Below are positions 7,614 through 16,930 of a stretch of DNA of 64,000 nt, in pieces. The position numbers were made by a program, and so were the translations under genes. The notes under the pieces are model-generated. The model saw nothing but the letters and a program-made list of their open reading frames with translations. It ran no database searches and was not told the DNA's origin. How positions within the stretch are numbered: position 1 is the first letter of the stretch; each line of letters opens with the position of its first letter. Origin of the DNA: Pectobacterium carotovorum (lineage in GTDB: Bacteria > Pseudomonadota > Gammaproteobacteria > Enterobacterales > Enterobacteriaceae); assembly GCF_900129615.1 (NCBI RefSeq), contig NZ_FQWI01000002.1, forward strand, positions 248,001 through 312,000, in the 5' to 3' direction.

Positions 7614-8939
7614 TTAGCGTTGCTTATCATGCTGCTGCGCCATGAGCGCTTCGATGGCATCAGCGTCTTTGATTACGCCAGCCGTCAGGTTTTCATTGCC
7701 GTTTTCGGTGATCACGATGTTATCTTCGATACGTACGCCGATTCCCCGATACTGCTGCGGCACTTTGGCATCAGGTGCGATGTAAAGACCCGGCTCAATG
7801 GTCAGTACCATACCCGGTTCAAGCGGACGGCCCCGATCGGTGGTGCCGTAATTTCCAACGTCGTGCACGTCCAGACCCAGCCAGTGGCTGAGGCCGTGCA
7901 TGAAGAACTGGCGATGTGCCTGCTCGGCAATCAGCTCTTCCACTTCACCTTTCAGCACGCCGAGCTTGATAAGCCCGCTGACCATGATGCGCACCACTTC
8001 TTCGTTCACTTCACGGATGCTGCGACCTGGGCCAAACAGTTCCAGCGCACGCAGCTGTGAGCGCAGCACGATGTCGTAAATGGCACGCTGCGGCGCAGTA
8101 AATTTGCCGTTGACGGGGAAGGTGCGGGTAATGTCGCCAGCATAGCTTTTGTATTCACAGCCGGCGTCAATCAGCACCAGATCGCCGTCACGCATTTGCG
8201 TTTCATTTTCGGTGTAATGCAGGATGCAGGCGTTGTCACCGCTGCCGACGATGGTGTTGTAAGAAGGATAACGCGCACCGTGACGGGTAAATTCGTGGTG
8301 AATTTCGCCTTCAAGCTGATATTCATACATGCCGGGACGGCATTTTTGCATGGCGCGGGTGTGGGCCAGCGCGGTAATTTCACAGGCGCGGCGCATCACG
8401 CTAATTTCTTCCGGTGATTTAAACAGGCGCATCTCATGCACCCACGGGCGCCAGTCTGTCAGCGTAGCAGGGGCAGCAAAGCCCTGACGGGAGCCGTTGC
8501 GCAAGGTGTCTAGCGCGGCGAAGACCAGCTTGTCGGCATAATCGTACTGCCCTTGCGCGTGGTACACCACGTCCAGCCCATTCAATAAAAGATGCAGCTG
8601 TGCGCCGATTTCGCCAAACGGCAGCGCGCGGTCAACGCCGAGTTTAGCTGGCGCCGCTTCCTGACCGAGGCGACGACCAAACCAGATTTCGGCTGTCAGA
8701 TCGCGTACGCGGTTGAAGATCACGCTGTGATGATGTTTGGCATCGCTTTTTACCAGCAGCAGAACGGCTTCTGGTTCGTTGAATCCCGTGAAATACCAGA
8801 AATCGCTATTTTGACGATAAGGATAGTCACTGTCGGCATTGCGCTGCGCTTCCGGCGCGGCAAAAATAATCGCCGCGCTGCCCGGTGCCATTTTTTCCAA
8901 CAGACCCTGACGACGACGAAGAAATTCTTGTGGATTCAT
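7614..8939 (-). CDS. pepP: Xaa-Pro aminopeptidase PepP
   Basis: PepP (aminopeptidase P II) removes N-terminal residues before proline using two metal ions. The frame extends upstream to 9083, but the real start is the ATG at 8939 (MNPQEFLRRRQGLLEKM). This gives 441 residues, the E. coli length, and the extra N-terminal 48 codons overlap the start of ygfB's downstream region and look non-coding. The pita-bread catalytic domain shows VLIDAGCEYKSYAGDITRTF (metal-binding Asp), HGLSHWLGLDVHD (His), and MVLTIEPGLYI with IEDNIVITENGNENLT (Glu ligands). It stands second in the operon after ygfB. Confidence 0.94.
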   Translation of the reverse strand: MNPQEFLRRRQGLLEKMAPGSAAIIFAAPEAQRNADSDYPYRQNSDFWYFTGFNEPEAVLLLVKSDAKHHHSVIFNRVRDLTAEIWFGRRLGQEAAPAKLGVDRALPFGEIGAQLHLLLNGLDVVYHAQGQYDYADKLVFAALDTLRNGSRQGFAAPATLTDWRPWVHEMRLFKSPEEISVMRRACEITALAHTRAMQKCRPGMYEYQLEGEIHHEFTRHGARYPSYNTIVGSGDNACILHYTENETQMRDGDLVLIDAGCEYKSYAGDITRTFPVNGKFTAPQRAIYDIVLRSQLRALELFGPGRSIREVNEEVVRIMVSGLIKLGVLKGEVEELIAEQAHRQFFMHGLSHWLGLDVHDVGNYGTTDRGRPLEPGMVLTIEPGLYIAPDAKVPQQYRGIGVRIEDNIVITENGNENLTAGVIKDADAIEALMAQQHDKQR

Positions 8940-9013
8940 CACCTGCTCCTGAAAATAGTCCGTGCGGTTGCCTTTCCCTTCCGCTCTGAATGAGGCATGC
9001 CTTTCTACGTTAT

Positions 9014-9601
9014 TTAGTGCAGCGTTGGCTTTTGCTGCTCGGGCGCAGTCACAACGCGTTGGCTGGTAAATTCGGTATGACACAAAATGGCAGAAACGCG
9101 AACATACTCAATCACTTCTTCCAGTGATTGCTCCAGCTCTTCCTGGTCTTCATCTTCGTCGTAGCCCAGCTGTGCGATGTTGCGTAAATCTTCGATAGCT
9201 TCTTTCAGCTCGCCTTTGGCTTTGTTCAACTGTGGCTGAGCCACGCCCAGCCCGAGCAGGAAGTGGTTGACCCAGCCTGCCAGCGCGTCGGCGCGATCGA
9301 AAACGCTCACGTCATCCTGCGAGTCGTCCGGCAGGAAAAGCTGGAACAGAAAGCCGTCATCTTCCAGCGCTTCACGCGTGGCCTGATACAGCTCCTGAAG
9401 CGGCTGCGACAGCGTTTGGGTAAACGCCATGCCTTCGTTAGTCAGTTCAAAAACCAGCGTTCTCCAACTGTCGTCATGGTTTCCACCACACAGCATCCCA
9501 CTGATCAAACCGTGCATTTCTGCTGCGGTCAGCGCGACCTGCTGTTGGTGAAGCAGTTGGTCAAGGCCTTCATAGGCAGGAAACGTATTCTCTATAGACA
9601 T
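9014..9601 (-). CDS. ygfB: YgfB/UPF0149 family protein
   Basis: An acidic 195-residue protein with the family features [12 protein letters not shown], the segment [11 protein letters not shown], and a C-terminal stretch rich in Glu/Asp ([17 protein letters not shown]). UPF0149 proteins such as E. coli YgfB are small alpha-helical cytoplasmic proteins. A YgfB homologue in Pseudomonas aeruginosa has been reported to modulate transcriptional regulation linked to beta-lactam resistance; the role in enterobacteria is unclear. It is the first gene of the ygfB-pepP-ubiH-ubiI unit and is divergent from zapA, the arrangement found in E. coli. Confidence 0.93.
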   Translation of the reverse strand: MSIENTFPAYEGLDQLLHQQQVALTAAEMHGLISGMLCGGNHDDSWRTLVFELTNEGMAFTQTLSQPLQELYQATREALEDDGFLFQLFLPDDSQDDVSVFDRADALAGWVNHFLLGLGVAQPQLNKAKGELKEAIEDLRNIAQLGYDEDEDQEELEQSLEEVIEYVRVSAILCHTEFTSQRVVTAPEQQKPTLH

Positions 9602-9793
9602 GCGGATTCGTCATCGTTGGCTGGATTGGTTCGTGCTATGCTACCACCAAGCTCCCTTTCGATTCCAGAAAGGGCTTGTATCTTAGATCTCGGCTATATA
9701 TAGTTGCGCCCGCTTTAACGAGCCCGATGTAACGGGTAATGCTCATGCTATGTGGCACGCGGGCGTAAGAACGACAAAAGGCAGGAAGGTGGT

Positions 9794-10123
9794 ATGTCTG
9801 CACAACCAGTAGATATTCAAATTTTTGGCCGTTCGTTAAGAGTGAATTGCCCGCCAGAACAACAGGATGCGTTGAATCAGGCGGCGGAAGATCTTAACCA
9901 GCGGTTGCAAGATCTTAAAGTTCGCACTAGAGTCACAAACACTGAGCAACTGGTGTTTATTGCCGCTCTGAATGTGTGTCATGAATTGGCGCAGGAGCGG
10001 GGTAAGACGCGTGATTATGCATCGAATATGGAACAGCGTATTCGTATGTTGCAGCAGACGATCGAACAGGCGTTGCTGGAGCAAGGCAAGATCACTGAAC
10101 GTCAGGGTGCACAATTTGAATAA
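9794..10123 (+). CDS. zapA: Cell division protein ZapA
   Basis: ZapA binds FtsZ at midcell and bundles its filaments. The ATG at 9794 ([19 protein letters not shown]) gives the family length of 109 residues; an ATG 42 bp upstream would add an unsupported extension. An AGGAAGG ribosome binding site immediately precedes 9794. The N-terminal FtsZ-binding head includes [19 protein letters not shown], and the C-terminal half is a coiled coil ([20 protein letters not shown]). It is followed by the 6S RNA gene and ygfA, as in E. coli. Confidence 0.95.
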   Translation: MSAQPVDIQIFGRSLRVNCPPEQQDALNQAAEDLNQRLQDLKVRTRVTNTEQLVFIAALNVCHELAQERGKTRDYASNMEQRIRMLQQTIEQALLEQGKITERQGAQFE

Positions 10124-10197
10124 CGTCGTATTTTGACAAAAGTACGGTGTTTTTACGCGAGAAGACGTGCTAAGGTTTATCGCGAGTAACGAATAAA

Positions 10198-10381
10198 ATT
10201 TCTCTGAGATGTTTGTCAGCGGGCCAGTCCCCTGAGCCGATATTTCATACCAACAGAATGTAATGCTCTGCGGTTGGTGAGCACGCTCGGTTCGTCCGAG
10301 AAGCCTTAAGACTGCGACGTTATGTTCACCTTGAACCAAGGGTTCAAGGGTTACAGCCTGCGGCGGCATCTCGGAGATTCC
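10198..10381 (+). ncRNA. ssrS: 6S RNA (SsrS), regulator of sigma-70 RNA polymerase
   Basis: The segment starts ATTTCTCTGAGATGTTTG and ends GGCATCTCGGAGATTCC; these ends pair to form the closing stem. Internal blocks match E. coli 6S RNA closely: GCGGGCCAGTCCCCTGAGCC, TTGGTGAGCACGCTCGG, CCGAGAAGCCTTAAGACTGC and CTTGAACCAAGGGTTCAAGG. The length of about 184 nt is standard. 6S RNA mimics an open promoter and sequesters the sigma-70 holoenzyme in stationary phase. Its position between zapA and ygfA is the conserved enterobacterial one, and ygfA is usually co-transcribed with it. The ends are inferred from the E. coli RNA. Confidence 0.96.
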
Positions 10382-10420
10382 CTTTCTTTTATCATTTTTG
10401 ACCCGTGGCGAACGCAGCCC

Positions 10421-11068
10421 ATGTCATCTTCTGATTCATTTTCATCGGCACTTCCCGATACTTCACTCTCTTCTACGGCAACATCGCGTCAGCAGATTCG
10501 TCAGGCTGTGCGTCAGCAGCGTCGTTTACTGACGTCAGCGCAGCAGTCGCGCTTTGCGCAGCAGGCGAGTGAGCGCGTCATGGCGCACCCGAAAATCATA
10601 CGGGCAGATAGCGTCGCGGTATTTCTGTCATTTGATGGCGAGCTGGATACTTCTCCGTTGATTCAACAGCTGTGGCAGCAGGAGAAACGCGTTTATTTGC
10701 CGGTTCTGCATCCGTTTCGTACCGGGCATCTGCTGTTCCTGCGCTATGCACCGGACACCGAACTGGTGCGTAATCGTCTGAAAATTATGGAGCCGCGTCT
10801 GGATGTGCGTCAGGTGCTGCCGTTACCGCAGTTGGACGTCCTGCTGACGCCGCTGGTGGCGTTTGATCATCAGGGGCAGCGGCTGGGTATGGGGGGCGGG
10901 TTTTACGACCGTACGTTGCAGTATCGCAACTATACATCTCGCGGGCCTTATCCGATCGGCCTGGCCCACGATTGTCAGCAGGTTGACGCACTGCCAGTGG
11001 AAAGTTGGGATATTCCGCTGCCGGAAATTATTACCCCCTCCTGCCATTGGCAGTGGAACTCACGCTAG
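10421..11068 (+). CDS. ygfA: 5-formyltetrahydrofolate cyclo-ligase YgfA
   Basis: The enzyme converts 5-formyl-THF to 5,10-methenyl-THF with ATP. I choose the ATG at 10421 (MSSSDSF, 215 residues), because an upstream frame to 10322 runs through the 6S RNA and encodes nothing conserved. An ATG further in could also serve, since family members start near RQQIRQAVRQQRRLL. Conserved blocks are VFLSFDGELDTSPLI and, near the C-terminus, LGMGGGFYDRTL, the glycine-rich substrate/ATP-binding motif. The gene lies directly after 6S RNA and its stop overlaps the convergent nadR stop by 4 bp. Confidence 0.9.
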   Translation: MSSSDSFSSALPDTSLSSTATSRQQIRQAVRQQRRLLTSAQQSRFAQQASERVMAHPKIIRADSVAVFLSFDGELDTSPLIQQLWQQEKRVYLPVLHPFRTGHLLFLRYAPDTELVRNRLKIMEPRLDVRQVLPLPQLDVLLTPLVAFDHQGQRLGMGGGFYDRTLQYRNYTSRGPYPIGLAHDCQQVDALPVESWDIPLPEIITPSCHWQWNSR

Positions 11069-12318
11069 CTTTTGAGCGCTTCAGGCGAGCGATCGTGGCC
11101 TAACATCTGCTGTACCAATTCCACACAGTGTAGGAAGCGCGAATCGTAGTCCGACTCTTTGATGTAAACGTACGGAATATTATTGTTAGCCAGCATCGTT
11201 TTCAGCAGATCCTGAAACTCCGAGCGGGCGGTGGCGCTGCCTAAGCTACGCAACCCATCGGCGACCCACGGCGTGTTGTTTTCCAGCAAGATCACCAGAT
11301 CGAAACGGTATTCATCGATCAGCGCCTGAACGAACGGGTGCTCACGGCCCTCGTATTTCTTGCAGAACGCCTGCGTGGTGACAAAGTCGGTATCGATGAA
11401 AGCCACTTTATTGGCATATTTCACTGCAAAATCAATGTACTGTGCCTGACCCAGCGCGATCTTATCGTAGTCGGAATATTGCAGCGCCATCTCGTCGCCG
11501 CCCAAATGGGAGAACACGTAATCGCGACCATATTCCCAGGCGCTGGTGGTGTTGAAGATATTCGCCAGCTTGTTCACCAGCGTGGACTTACCGCTGGATT
11601 CGCCGCCAAGAATGGCAACGGTACGCACAAAGAACGGCTTCACCTCGGTCGGGATATAGTCCCAGTAGCGGAAAGGATCGTGGCGAATCTGCGAACCGCT
11701 GATGTTCATAAAGGAGCGCTGCGGGTCGATCAGGACGGCCTCAATGCCCAGTTGCTCACGGTATTGCGCGGCATCCTGTTCTTCGCTGGTGTAGACGAAA
11801 TTCGGCGTGATGCTTTTTTCCTGCATAAACGCCTGAATCCCTTTGCTCCACACATCCCAGCCGTGCGGGTAAGGCTCCATTCCTTGCTCATTGAAGGCGT
11901 GAATATGAATATTTTTCTGATATTTAAAGGTCTGTAAGAGCCAGCGCAAGCGGTCGCTGACGGTTGGCTGCTGTGACATCGAGCTGTTCTCAAACAGCAG
12001 GCGGTCGCGCGGTTCGTCGTAACCTAAAATCACATGCAGTTCATCGACCTGGCTACAGGCTCTCTGAATCAGATAAATGTGGCCGGTGTGTAGCGGATAG
12101 AACTTGCCGAAGACAACACCAATGCTCTTTTCGTAGCGCGGGAATTCCAGTTCAAGAAAGCGATGCAGCGCTTCCAGTTTCTGGGCGCTAGGGCTTTTGA
12201 TTTTGGCATTAAGTAATTGACTGAGATAGCCTTTGGTCATATCGGTTGCGTCGGCAACCTGCTGTAGGGTGCAACCCTTCTGCCGGATGGCGGATTTCAG
12301 ATAATCAAATGATGACAT
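11065..12318 (-). CDS. nadR: NadR: NAD repressor, NMN adenylyltransferase and ribosylnicotinamide kinase
   Basis: This 417-residue trifunctional protein controls and carries out NAD salvage. Residues 1-60 form a helix-turn-helix (LQQVADATDMTKGYLSQLLN). Residues 65-225 are the nucleotidyltransferase, with GKFYPLHTGH at 71-80 and ISGSQIR at 206-212. Residues 230-417 are the kinase, with the P-loop GGESSGKST at 238-246. The length is normal. A perfect NadR-type palindrome lies 14 bp upstream of the start, pointing to autoregulation. Gene order serB-radA-nadR is the enterobacterial one. Confidence 0.96.
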   Translation of the reverse strand: MSSFDYLKSAIRQKGCTLQQVADATDMTKGYLSQLLNAKIKSPSAQKLEALHRFLELEFPRYEKSIGVVFGKFYPLHTGHIYLIQRACSQVDELHVILGYDEPRDRLLFENSSMSQQPTVSDRLRWLLQTFKYQKNIHIHAFNEQGMEPYPHGWDVWSKGIQAFMQEKSITPNFVYTSEEQDAAQYREQLGIEAVLIDPQRSFMNISGSQIRHDPFRYWDYIPTEVKPFFVRTVAILGGESSGKSTLVNKLANIFNTTSAWEYGRDYVFSHLGGDEMALQYSDYDKIALGQAQYIDFAVKYANKVAFIDTDFVTTQAFCKKYEGREHPFVQALIDEYRFDLVILLENNTPWVADGLRSLGSATARSEFQDLLKTMLANNNIPYVYIKESDYDSRFLHCVELVQQMLGHDRSPEALKS

Positions 12319-12331
12319 GGTGCAGCACTCT

Positions 12332-12349
12332 TGTTTAGCTTACTAAACA
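12332..12349. promoter_or_regulatory. NadR operator upstream of nadR
   Basis: TGTTTA-GCTTAC-TAAACA is an exact match to the NadR palindrome TGTTTA-N6-TAAACA known from nadA, nadB and pncB promoters. It lies 14 bp before the nadR start codon. A second half site (TGTTTA, 12391-12396) lies about 40 bp further upstream. Confidence 0.75.
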
Positions 12350-12435
12350 AAATACCACAGAACAGGGCAACATCCGCTACTCTTTCCCCTTGTTTAGCTC
12401 AGGATGGAAGGGGCGGATGGCTTTCTGTGGTCCGT

Positions 12436-13818
12436 TTAGAGATCGTCGAGGATCGCCAGCGCGTCGGCTAGCTTTTTCACGCCGAACACCTGCATGCTGG
12501 CAGGGGCTTTCTTCGGCATATTGGCATGAGGAACGATGGCGCGTTTGAAACCGTGTTTGGCGGCTTCGGTAATCCGCTCTTGTCCGCTGGGAACCGGGCG
12601 GATTTCGCCAGCCAGACCGACTTCACCGAAGATGACCAGATCTTGTGGCAGCGGGCGGTCGCGGAAGCTGGAGACCAGCGATAGCAGCAGCGCCAGGTCG
12701 GCACTGGTTTCGGTGACTTTCACGCCGCCGACGACATTCACAAATACATCCTGATCCGACATCTGCAAGCCGCCGTGGCGATGCAGCACCGCCAGCAGGA
12801 TGGCTAAGCGGTTTTGCTCCAGCCCGACCGCAACGCGGCGCGGGTTGGCCATCATCGATTGATCCACCAGCGCCTGAATTTCGACCAGCAGCGGACGTGT
12901 GCCTTCCCACACCACCATGACCGAACTGCCGGACGTGATTTCGTCCCCGCGGCTGAGGAAAATCGCCGACGGATTGCTGATCTCGCGTAGACCTTGTTCC
13001 GTCATCGCGAACACGCCCAGCTCGTTAACGGCGCCGAAACGGTTTTTATGGCTGCGCAGCGTGCGGAAGCGGGAATCGGCATCGCCATCCAGCAGCACGG
13101 AGCAGTCGATGCAGTGTTCCAAGACTTTTGGCCCGGCGAGCGAACCGTCTTTGGTGACATGGCCGACCATGACGATAGCAACGCCGCGCGTTTTGGCGAA
13201 GCGCGTTAGGTAGGCGGCGGTTTCACGTACCTGCGCCACGCTGCCGGGAGACGATTGAATATCGGCGAGATGCATGACCTGAATGGAGTCGATCACCATC
13301 AGCTTTGGCTGTTCCTGCTCGGCAATCAGGCAAATCTGTTCGATGCTGGTTTCCGACAGCATGTTGAGATTTTGGGTCGGCAGATTGAGGCGATGTGCCC
13401 GCATTGCCACCTGCTGTAGTGATTCTTCACCGGTGACGTACAGGGTTTTCATGTTCTCTGACAGCTTGCAGAGCGTTTGCAGCAGCAGGGTACTTTTACC
13501 TGCGCCGGGGTTACCGCCGATCAGAATGGCGCTGCCCGGAACGACGCCGCCGCCCAGAACGCGGTCAAACTCCTGAAAGCCGGTAGAAAAGCGAGGCAGC
13601 GCTTCAAGACTGATTTCCGAGAGCTTTTGTACCCGGCTGACGCCAGCGCTTTCGCCCGCATAGCCGGTGAGACGGTCGGAACGTGATACTGACGCCGAGG
13701 CCAGACGGACTTCGGTAATGGTGTTCCAGGCATGGCAGGCGCTGCACTGTCCTTGCCAGCGCGGGTAATCAGCCCCGCATTCATTACATACAAACGCCCG
13801 TTTGACGGCTTTTGCCAC
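12436..13818 (-). CDS. radA: DNA repair protein RadA (Sms)
   Basis: RadA is a RecA-like ATPase that helps process recombination intermediates by driving branch migration. The 460-residue protein has the N-terminal C4 zinc finger (CNECGADYPRWQGQCSACHAW shortened: Cys-x2-Cys ... Cys-x2-Cys at residues 11-31). The Walker A motif GGNPGAGKST lies near residue 100. The RadA-specific KNRFGAVNELG motif is at about 255-265, and a Lon-protease-like C-terminal domain follows. The start overlaps no other gene; serB ends 17 bp upstream, so the two are probably co-transcribed. Confidence 0.96.
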   Translation of the reverse strand: MAKAVKRAFVCNECGADYPRWQGQCSACHAWNTITEVRLASASVSRSDRLTGYAGESAGVSRVQKLSEISLEALPRFSTGFQEFDRVLGGGVVPGSAILIGGNPGAGKSTLLLQTLCKLSENMKTLYVTGEESLQQVAMRAHRLNLPTQNLNMLSETSIEQICLIAEQEQPKLMVIDSIQVMHLADIQSSPGSVAQVRETAAYLTRFAKTRGVAIVMVGHVTKDGSLAGPKVLEHCIDCSVLLDGDADSRFRTLRSHKNRFGAVNELGVFAMTEQGLREISNPSAIFLSRGDEITSGSSVMVVWEGTRPLLVEIQALVDQSMMANPRRVAVGLEQNRLAILLAVLHRHGGLQMSDQDVFVNVVGGVKVTETSADLALLLSLVSSFRDRPLPQDLVIFGEVGLAGEIRPVPSGQERITEAAKHGFKRAIVPHANMPKKAPASMQVFGVKKLADALAILDDL

Positions 13819-13835
13819 GTCTCACCTCCCACTGA

Positions 13836-14813
13836 TTAACGCTTTTCGTGTCTCATGCTGCCGCTGAGGATGCATAGTACACCAGTCAGGTCGGCATGAC
13901 GGATGGTCACCGCAGATTGCTCATTGACCTTCGGTTTGGCGTGATAGGCAATGCCTAAGCTGGCTGCCTTGATCATCGGCAGATCGTTTGCGCCGTCGCC
14001 AATCGCAACGGTCTGATGCATTGGGATTTCCAGCTTTTCCGCCAGCTGTTGCAGCGTGGTCGCTTTATATTTTGAATCGACAATGGTGCCGATGACGTCG
14101 CCGGTCAGCTTGCCGTCTTGCATGCCTAACTCGTTGGCAACGGCGGCGACCAGACCTAACTCATCACGTAAATAATCAGCAAAGTAGGTAAACCCGCCCG
14201 ATGCAATCGCGACGTGCCAGCCTGCTTCCTGAAGCTGACTAACCATATTACGCAGGCCCGGCATCAGCGGCAGGTTTTTACGCACCGTCTGTAAGATATT
14301 GGCGTCGGCACCTTTTAATGTCCCTACGCGCTGGCGCAGGCTGTCAGCGAAATCCAGCTCGCCGCGCATCGCACGTTCGGTGACTTCAGCCACCAGCTCG
14401 CCTGTGCCCGCCAGTTTGGCGATTTCATCAATACATTCGATCTGAATCGCGGTGGAATCCATGTCCATCACCAGTAAACCCGGCGAACGTAGCGTCGGCG
14501 CGTTACGCATGGCCGCGACATCGATACCCAGTTCGTGAGCCAGCTTGGTTGCGCGTGGCGTCAGCGTGCCTGCCAAACGCACGACCTGATAATCGCCCAC
14601 GTTCCAGGCACTCACGATCACCATCGCGCTCCCCAGCTTACGCTGGTAGCGGGAAATCAGGTTCTTATCGAGGACGTCGCTGTAAATCAGCCAGCCGGTG
14701 TCGCCAGCGCGGTAGTCAAGCGGCATCACTTCGTCACCGCTCAGTGATAATGGCAGTCCCGGCCAACAGTTGATCTCATCAGGGAGGTCACGATAGGTCA
14801 GACTATTCGACAT
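13836..14813 (-). CDS. serB: Phosphoserine phosphatase SerB
   Basis: SerB catalyses the last step of L-serine synthesis. The frame is open to 14909, but the ATG at 14813 (MSNSLTYRDLPDEINCW) matches the E. coli start and gives 325 residues. The HAD-fold catalytic motif is VMDMDSTAIQIECIDEIA, with the nucleophile in DMDST. Later HAD motifs are AIASGGFTYFADYL and VAIGDGANDLPMI. An N-terminal ACT-like region precedes the HAD domain. The gene is divergent from ytjB and is followed by radA, as in E. coli. Confidence 0.95.
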   Translation of the reverse strand: MSNSLTYRDLPDEINCWPGLPLSLSGDEVMPLDYRAGDTGWLIYSDVLDKNLISRYQRKLGSAMVIVSAWNVGDYQVVRLAGTLTPRATKLAHELGIDVAAMRNAPTLRSPGLLVMDMDSTAIQIECIDEIAKLAGTGELVAEVTERAMRGELDFADSLRQRVGTLKGADANILQTVRKNLPLMPGLRNMVSQLQEAGWHVAIASGGFTYFADYLRDELGLVAAVANELGMQDGKLTGDVIGTIVDSKYKATTLQQLAEKLEIPMHQTVAIGDGANDLPMIKAASLGIAYHAKPKVNEQSAVTIRHADLTGVLCILSGSMRHEKR

Positions 14814-14969
14814 GGGATAAATCCTCTGCTTGCAGTAGTGCGATAAAGTCGTGCGATAAAGAAGGATGCGGCGTCGACCAAACATATCCCTCCAAAAACT
14901 GGGCAACAAGCTATCCTATCGTCGGCGCTTCTGGCAACATGAAAGTATCCAAATCGTGTAAGGATTATC

Positions 14970-15668
14970 ATGGTTCGCGCCCGGGTGAAATTTCGTCTAC
15001 ACCGCACGGCAATTGTGCTGATTTGCCTCGCTCTGCTAGTGGTATTAATGCAAGGTGCGTCTTATTTCAGTTTGAGCCACCAGATGGCACGATCTGAACA
15101 GGTTGAAGATCTGGCGCGAACGCTCTCCAGACAGGTGGCTTACAGCCTTTCTCCGCTGATGGGTAGCGTGGATGATAATAGTCAAAAAATTAATACCATC
15201 CTCAAACAGCTTACCGATCACAGTCGTATTCTGGATGCTGGCGTGTATCAGCAGGACGGCTCGCTGGTGGCGCATATCGGTGAGCAGGTGCAACTGAGAG
15301 ACCGGCTGGCGCTGGACGGCAATCGGGTCGGTAGCTACTTTAACCATCAACTGGTGCAGCCAATTGAGGGAAAAGAAGGGCCTATCGGTTTCCTGCGTAT
15401 TACTTTAGATACCCATGTGCTGGCGACCGAAGCCAGACAGGTAGATAACACCACCAATATTCTGCGTCTGATGATTTTGCTTTCACTGGCTATCGGCATC
15501 ATTCTGACTCGTACGCTCTTGCAGAATCGTCGAACTCGCTGGCAGCAGTCGCCTTACCTTCTCACGGCCAGTACGCCAGTGAAAGAAGAAGGGGATGAGG
15601 TAGAAAGCGACACGCAGCCGGACAGCGGCGCGGTAGTGAAAAAAGACGGGGAAGAGAAAAGTCTCTGA
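14970..15668 (+). CDS. ytjB: YtjB/Smp membrane protein
   Basis: A 232-residue protein with an N-terminal membrane segment (IVLICLALLVVLMQGASYF) and a second one near residues 165-180 (LRLMILLSLAIGIILTRTLL). They flank a periplasmic domain of about 130 residues with ILDAGVYQQDGSLVAHIGE. It closely resembles E. coli YtjB (Smp), the gene divergent from serB. The topology suggests a sensor-like or scaffold protein, but no function is established that I can support. The cytoplasmic C-terminal tail is acidic and probably disordered. Confidence 0.9.
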   Translation: MVRARVKFRLHRTAIVLICLALLVVLMQGASYFSLSHQMARSEQVEDLARTLSRQVAYSLSPLMGSVDDNSQKINTILKQLTDHSRILDAGVYQQDGSLVAHIGEQVQLRDRLALDGNRVGSYFNHQLVQPIEGKEGPIGFLRITLDTHVLATEARQVDNTTNILRLMILLSLAIGIILTRTLLQNRRTRWQQSPYLLTASTPVKEEGDEVESDTQPDSGAVVKKDGEEKSL

Positions 15669-15722
15669 CATGCGGGCGGGCACCCCGTACAAACGGTCTG
15701 TTTGTACGGAGGGCGTAGCGAG

Positions 15723-16637
15723 TTACTTCAATGCTAGTTGAAATTCCAACCAGTGGCTCTGGAATTGATTGAGTATCGAGGTGTATTCGCTTTTGGTGTA
15801 GCGATCGGATGCAGTAACGGCAATATAGTTACGAAAATGGCTGAATATGGCGCCGTTGTCGCTTGATGCAGCCAGAGAAAAGATTTGCTGGCGTTGAATC
15901 TGCGTTGCTGATGTGCCTTCCGCGTTTTTTTGTAGTTCCAAAAAGGTGGAATTCGCCTTATCGGTGTCTCCCGCGTCTACACTGCGCTGATACTCATCTT
16001 GCAGAATATTTTTTTCCAGATTACTCAGCGCATCAGACTGGTACGTGATGAAGTCCTGAATATCTTTATCGGCTTTCTGGTGAGCGCTGCTATCCACATA
16101 GCGGTTTTTCAGTTCTTCCAGTTTTGCGGCTTTTAGCGTGATTTCGATACTATCGGTGGTATAGCTCCACGTTGTCACATTAGACGGTTTTGACAGGGCC
16201 TGATTAACCAGACCGACAAACTCTTCTTTACTGATGCCGCTGTCTTCTTTGAGGTGATTTGACCAGAGTTCAATGGCCATTTCGTTCGTGCCGATGTTAT
16301 CAACGGATAGCTTGACGTCGGCAGGGTTGACGGCCGGCGCATTCTTTATTTTCTCATGTTCACGTTCGGTAAGGGTGCGAAAATCGTTCGACGCCTTTTC
16401 TTCTATTTTCTTCATTTCCTCGGCAGACATATTTTTCCAGACGGCAAGGGTAGCTTGGCCTTCTTCAGAGATTGTTGTATTGCCTGGGGAGATAACGGCC
16501 TTTCCGGTTGTCGGATCGATAATGGGGGTGGGAACGTTATAAGCGTCATCCGTTGTAGCCGTTTTTGTTGATGGTGATGTCGCGGTGCTTTGGGCCTGAG
16601 AATTGCTATAACCCGTATTATTTACAGACAAGCTCAT
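15723..16637 (-). CDS. Unknown 304-residue protein, possibly secreted
   Basis: I do not recognise this protein. The first 45 residues are rich in Ser, Thr, Asn and Gln (MSLSVNNTGYSNSQAQ and onward) and look disordered. The remainder is predicted mostly helical and acidic, without cysteines, membrane segments or a Sec signal. A polar Ser/Thr-rich N-terminus without a Sec signal is common in type III secretion substrates of plant pathogens, but that is only a compositional resemblance. It stands alone between ytjB (convergent) and prfC (divergent). An AAGGAGAGAG-type ribosome binding site precedes the ATG. Confidence 0.55.
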   Translation of the reverse strand: MSLSVNNTGYSNSQAQSTATSPSTKTATTDDAYNVPTPIIDPTTGKAVISPGNTTISEEGQATLAVWKNMSAEEMKKIEEKASNDFRTLTEREHEKIKNAPAVNPADVKLSVDNIGTNEMAIELWSNHLKEDSGISKEEFVGLVNQALSKPSNVTTWSYTTDSIEITLKAAKLEELKNRYVDSSAHQKADKDIQDFITYQSDALSNLEKNILQDEYQRSVDAGDTDKANSTFLELQKNAEGTSATQIQRQQIFSLAASSDNGAIFSHFRNYIAVTASDRYTKSEYTSILNQFQSHWLEFQLALK

Positions 16638-16930
16638 ACTCTCTCCTTAAGTGCGATCGAATGGTTAAATGTTGACCTGAAGGTTATCGGCAAGGATAGA
16701 TGGTAACTTTATAAATGGTTTATTCCGTTATTATTACTTGTGATGTGGCGCTGAGGTTTGGCAAGTAAAGACGCTGCTTTGCTGTTTATGCCATCACCGA
16801 TTGTGTCTGCACGTTAAATCAGGGAAAATGCTCGGCTACAGTTTATTTCCGCTTTGCCTGACGATCTGACATCGGTGTGTTGTTGACTTGATGCTGACGC
16901 CGGGTGGCTAACAAAAGAAACCTGAAAATC

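Noticed and set aside
8940-9083. N-terminal extension of PepP
   Set aside because: The extra 48 codons overlap the 3' end of ygfB and are not part of the known protein; the ATG at 8939 gives the standard length.
10322-10420. Upstream start for YgfA inside 6S RNA
   Set aside because: The frame runs through the 3' part of the 6S RNA and encodes no conserved YgfA residues.
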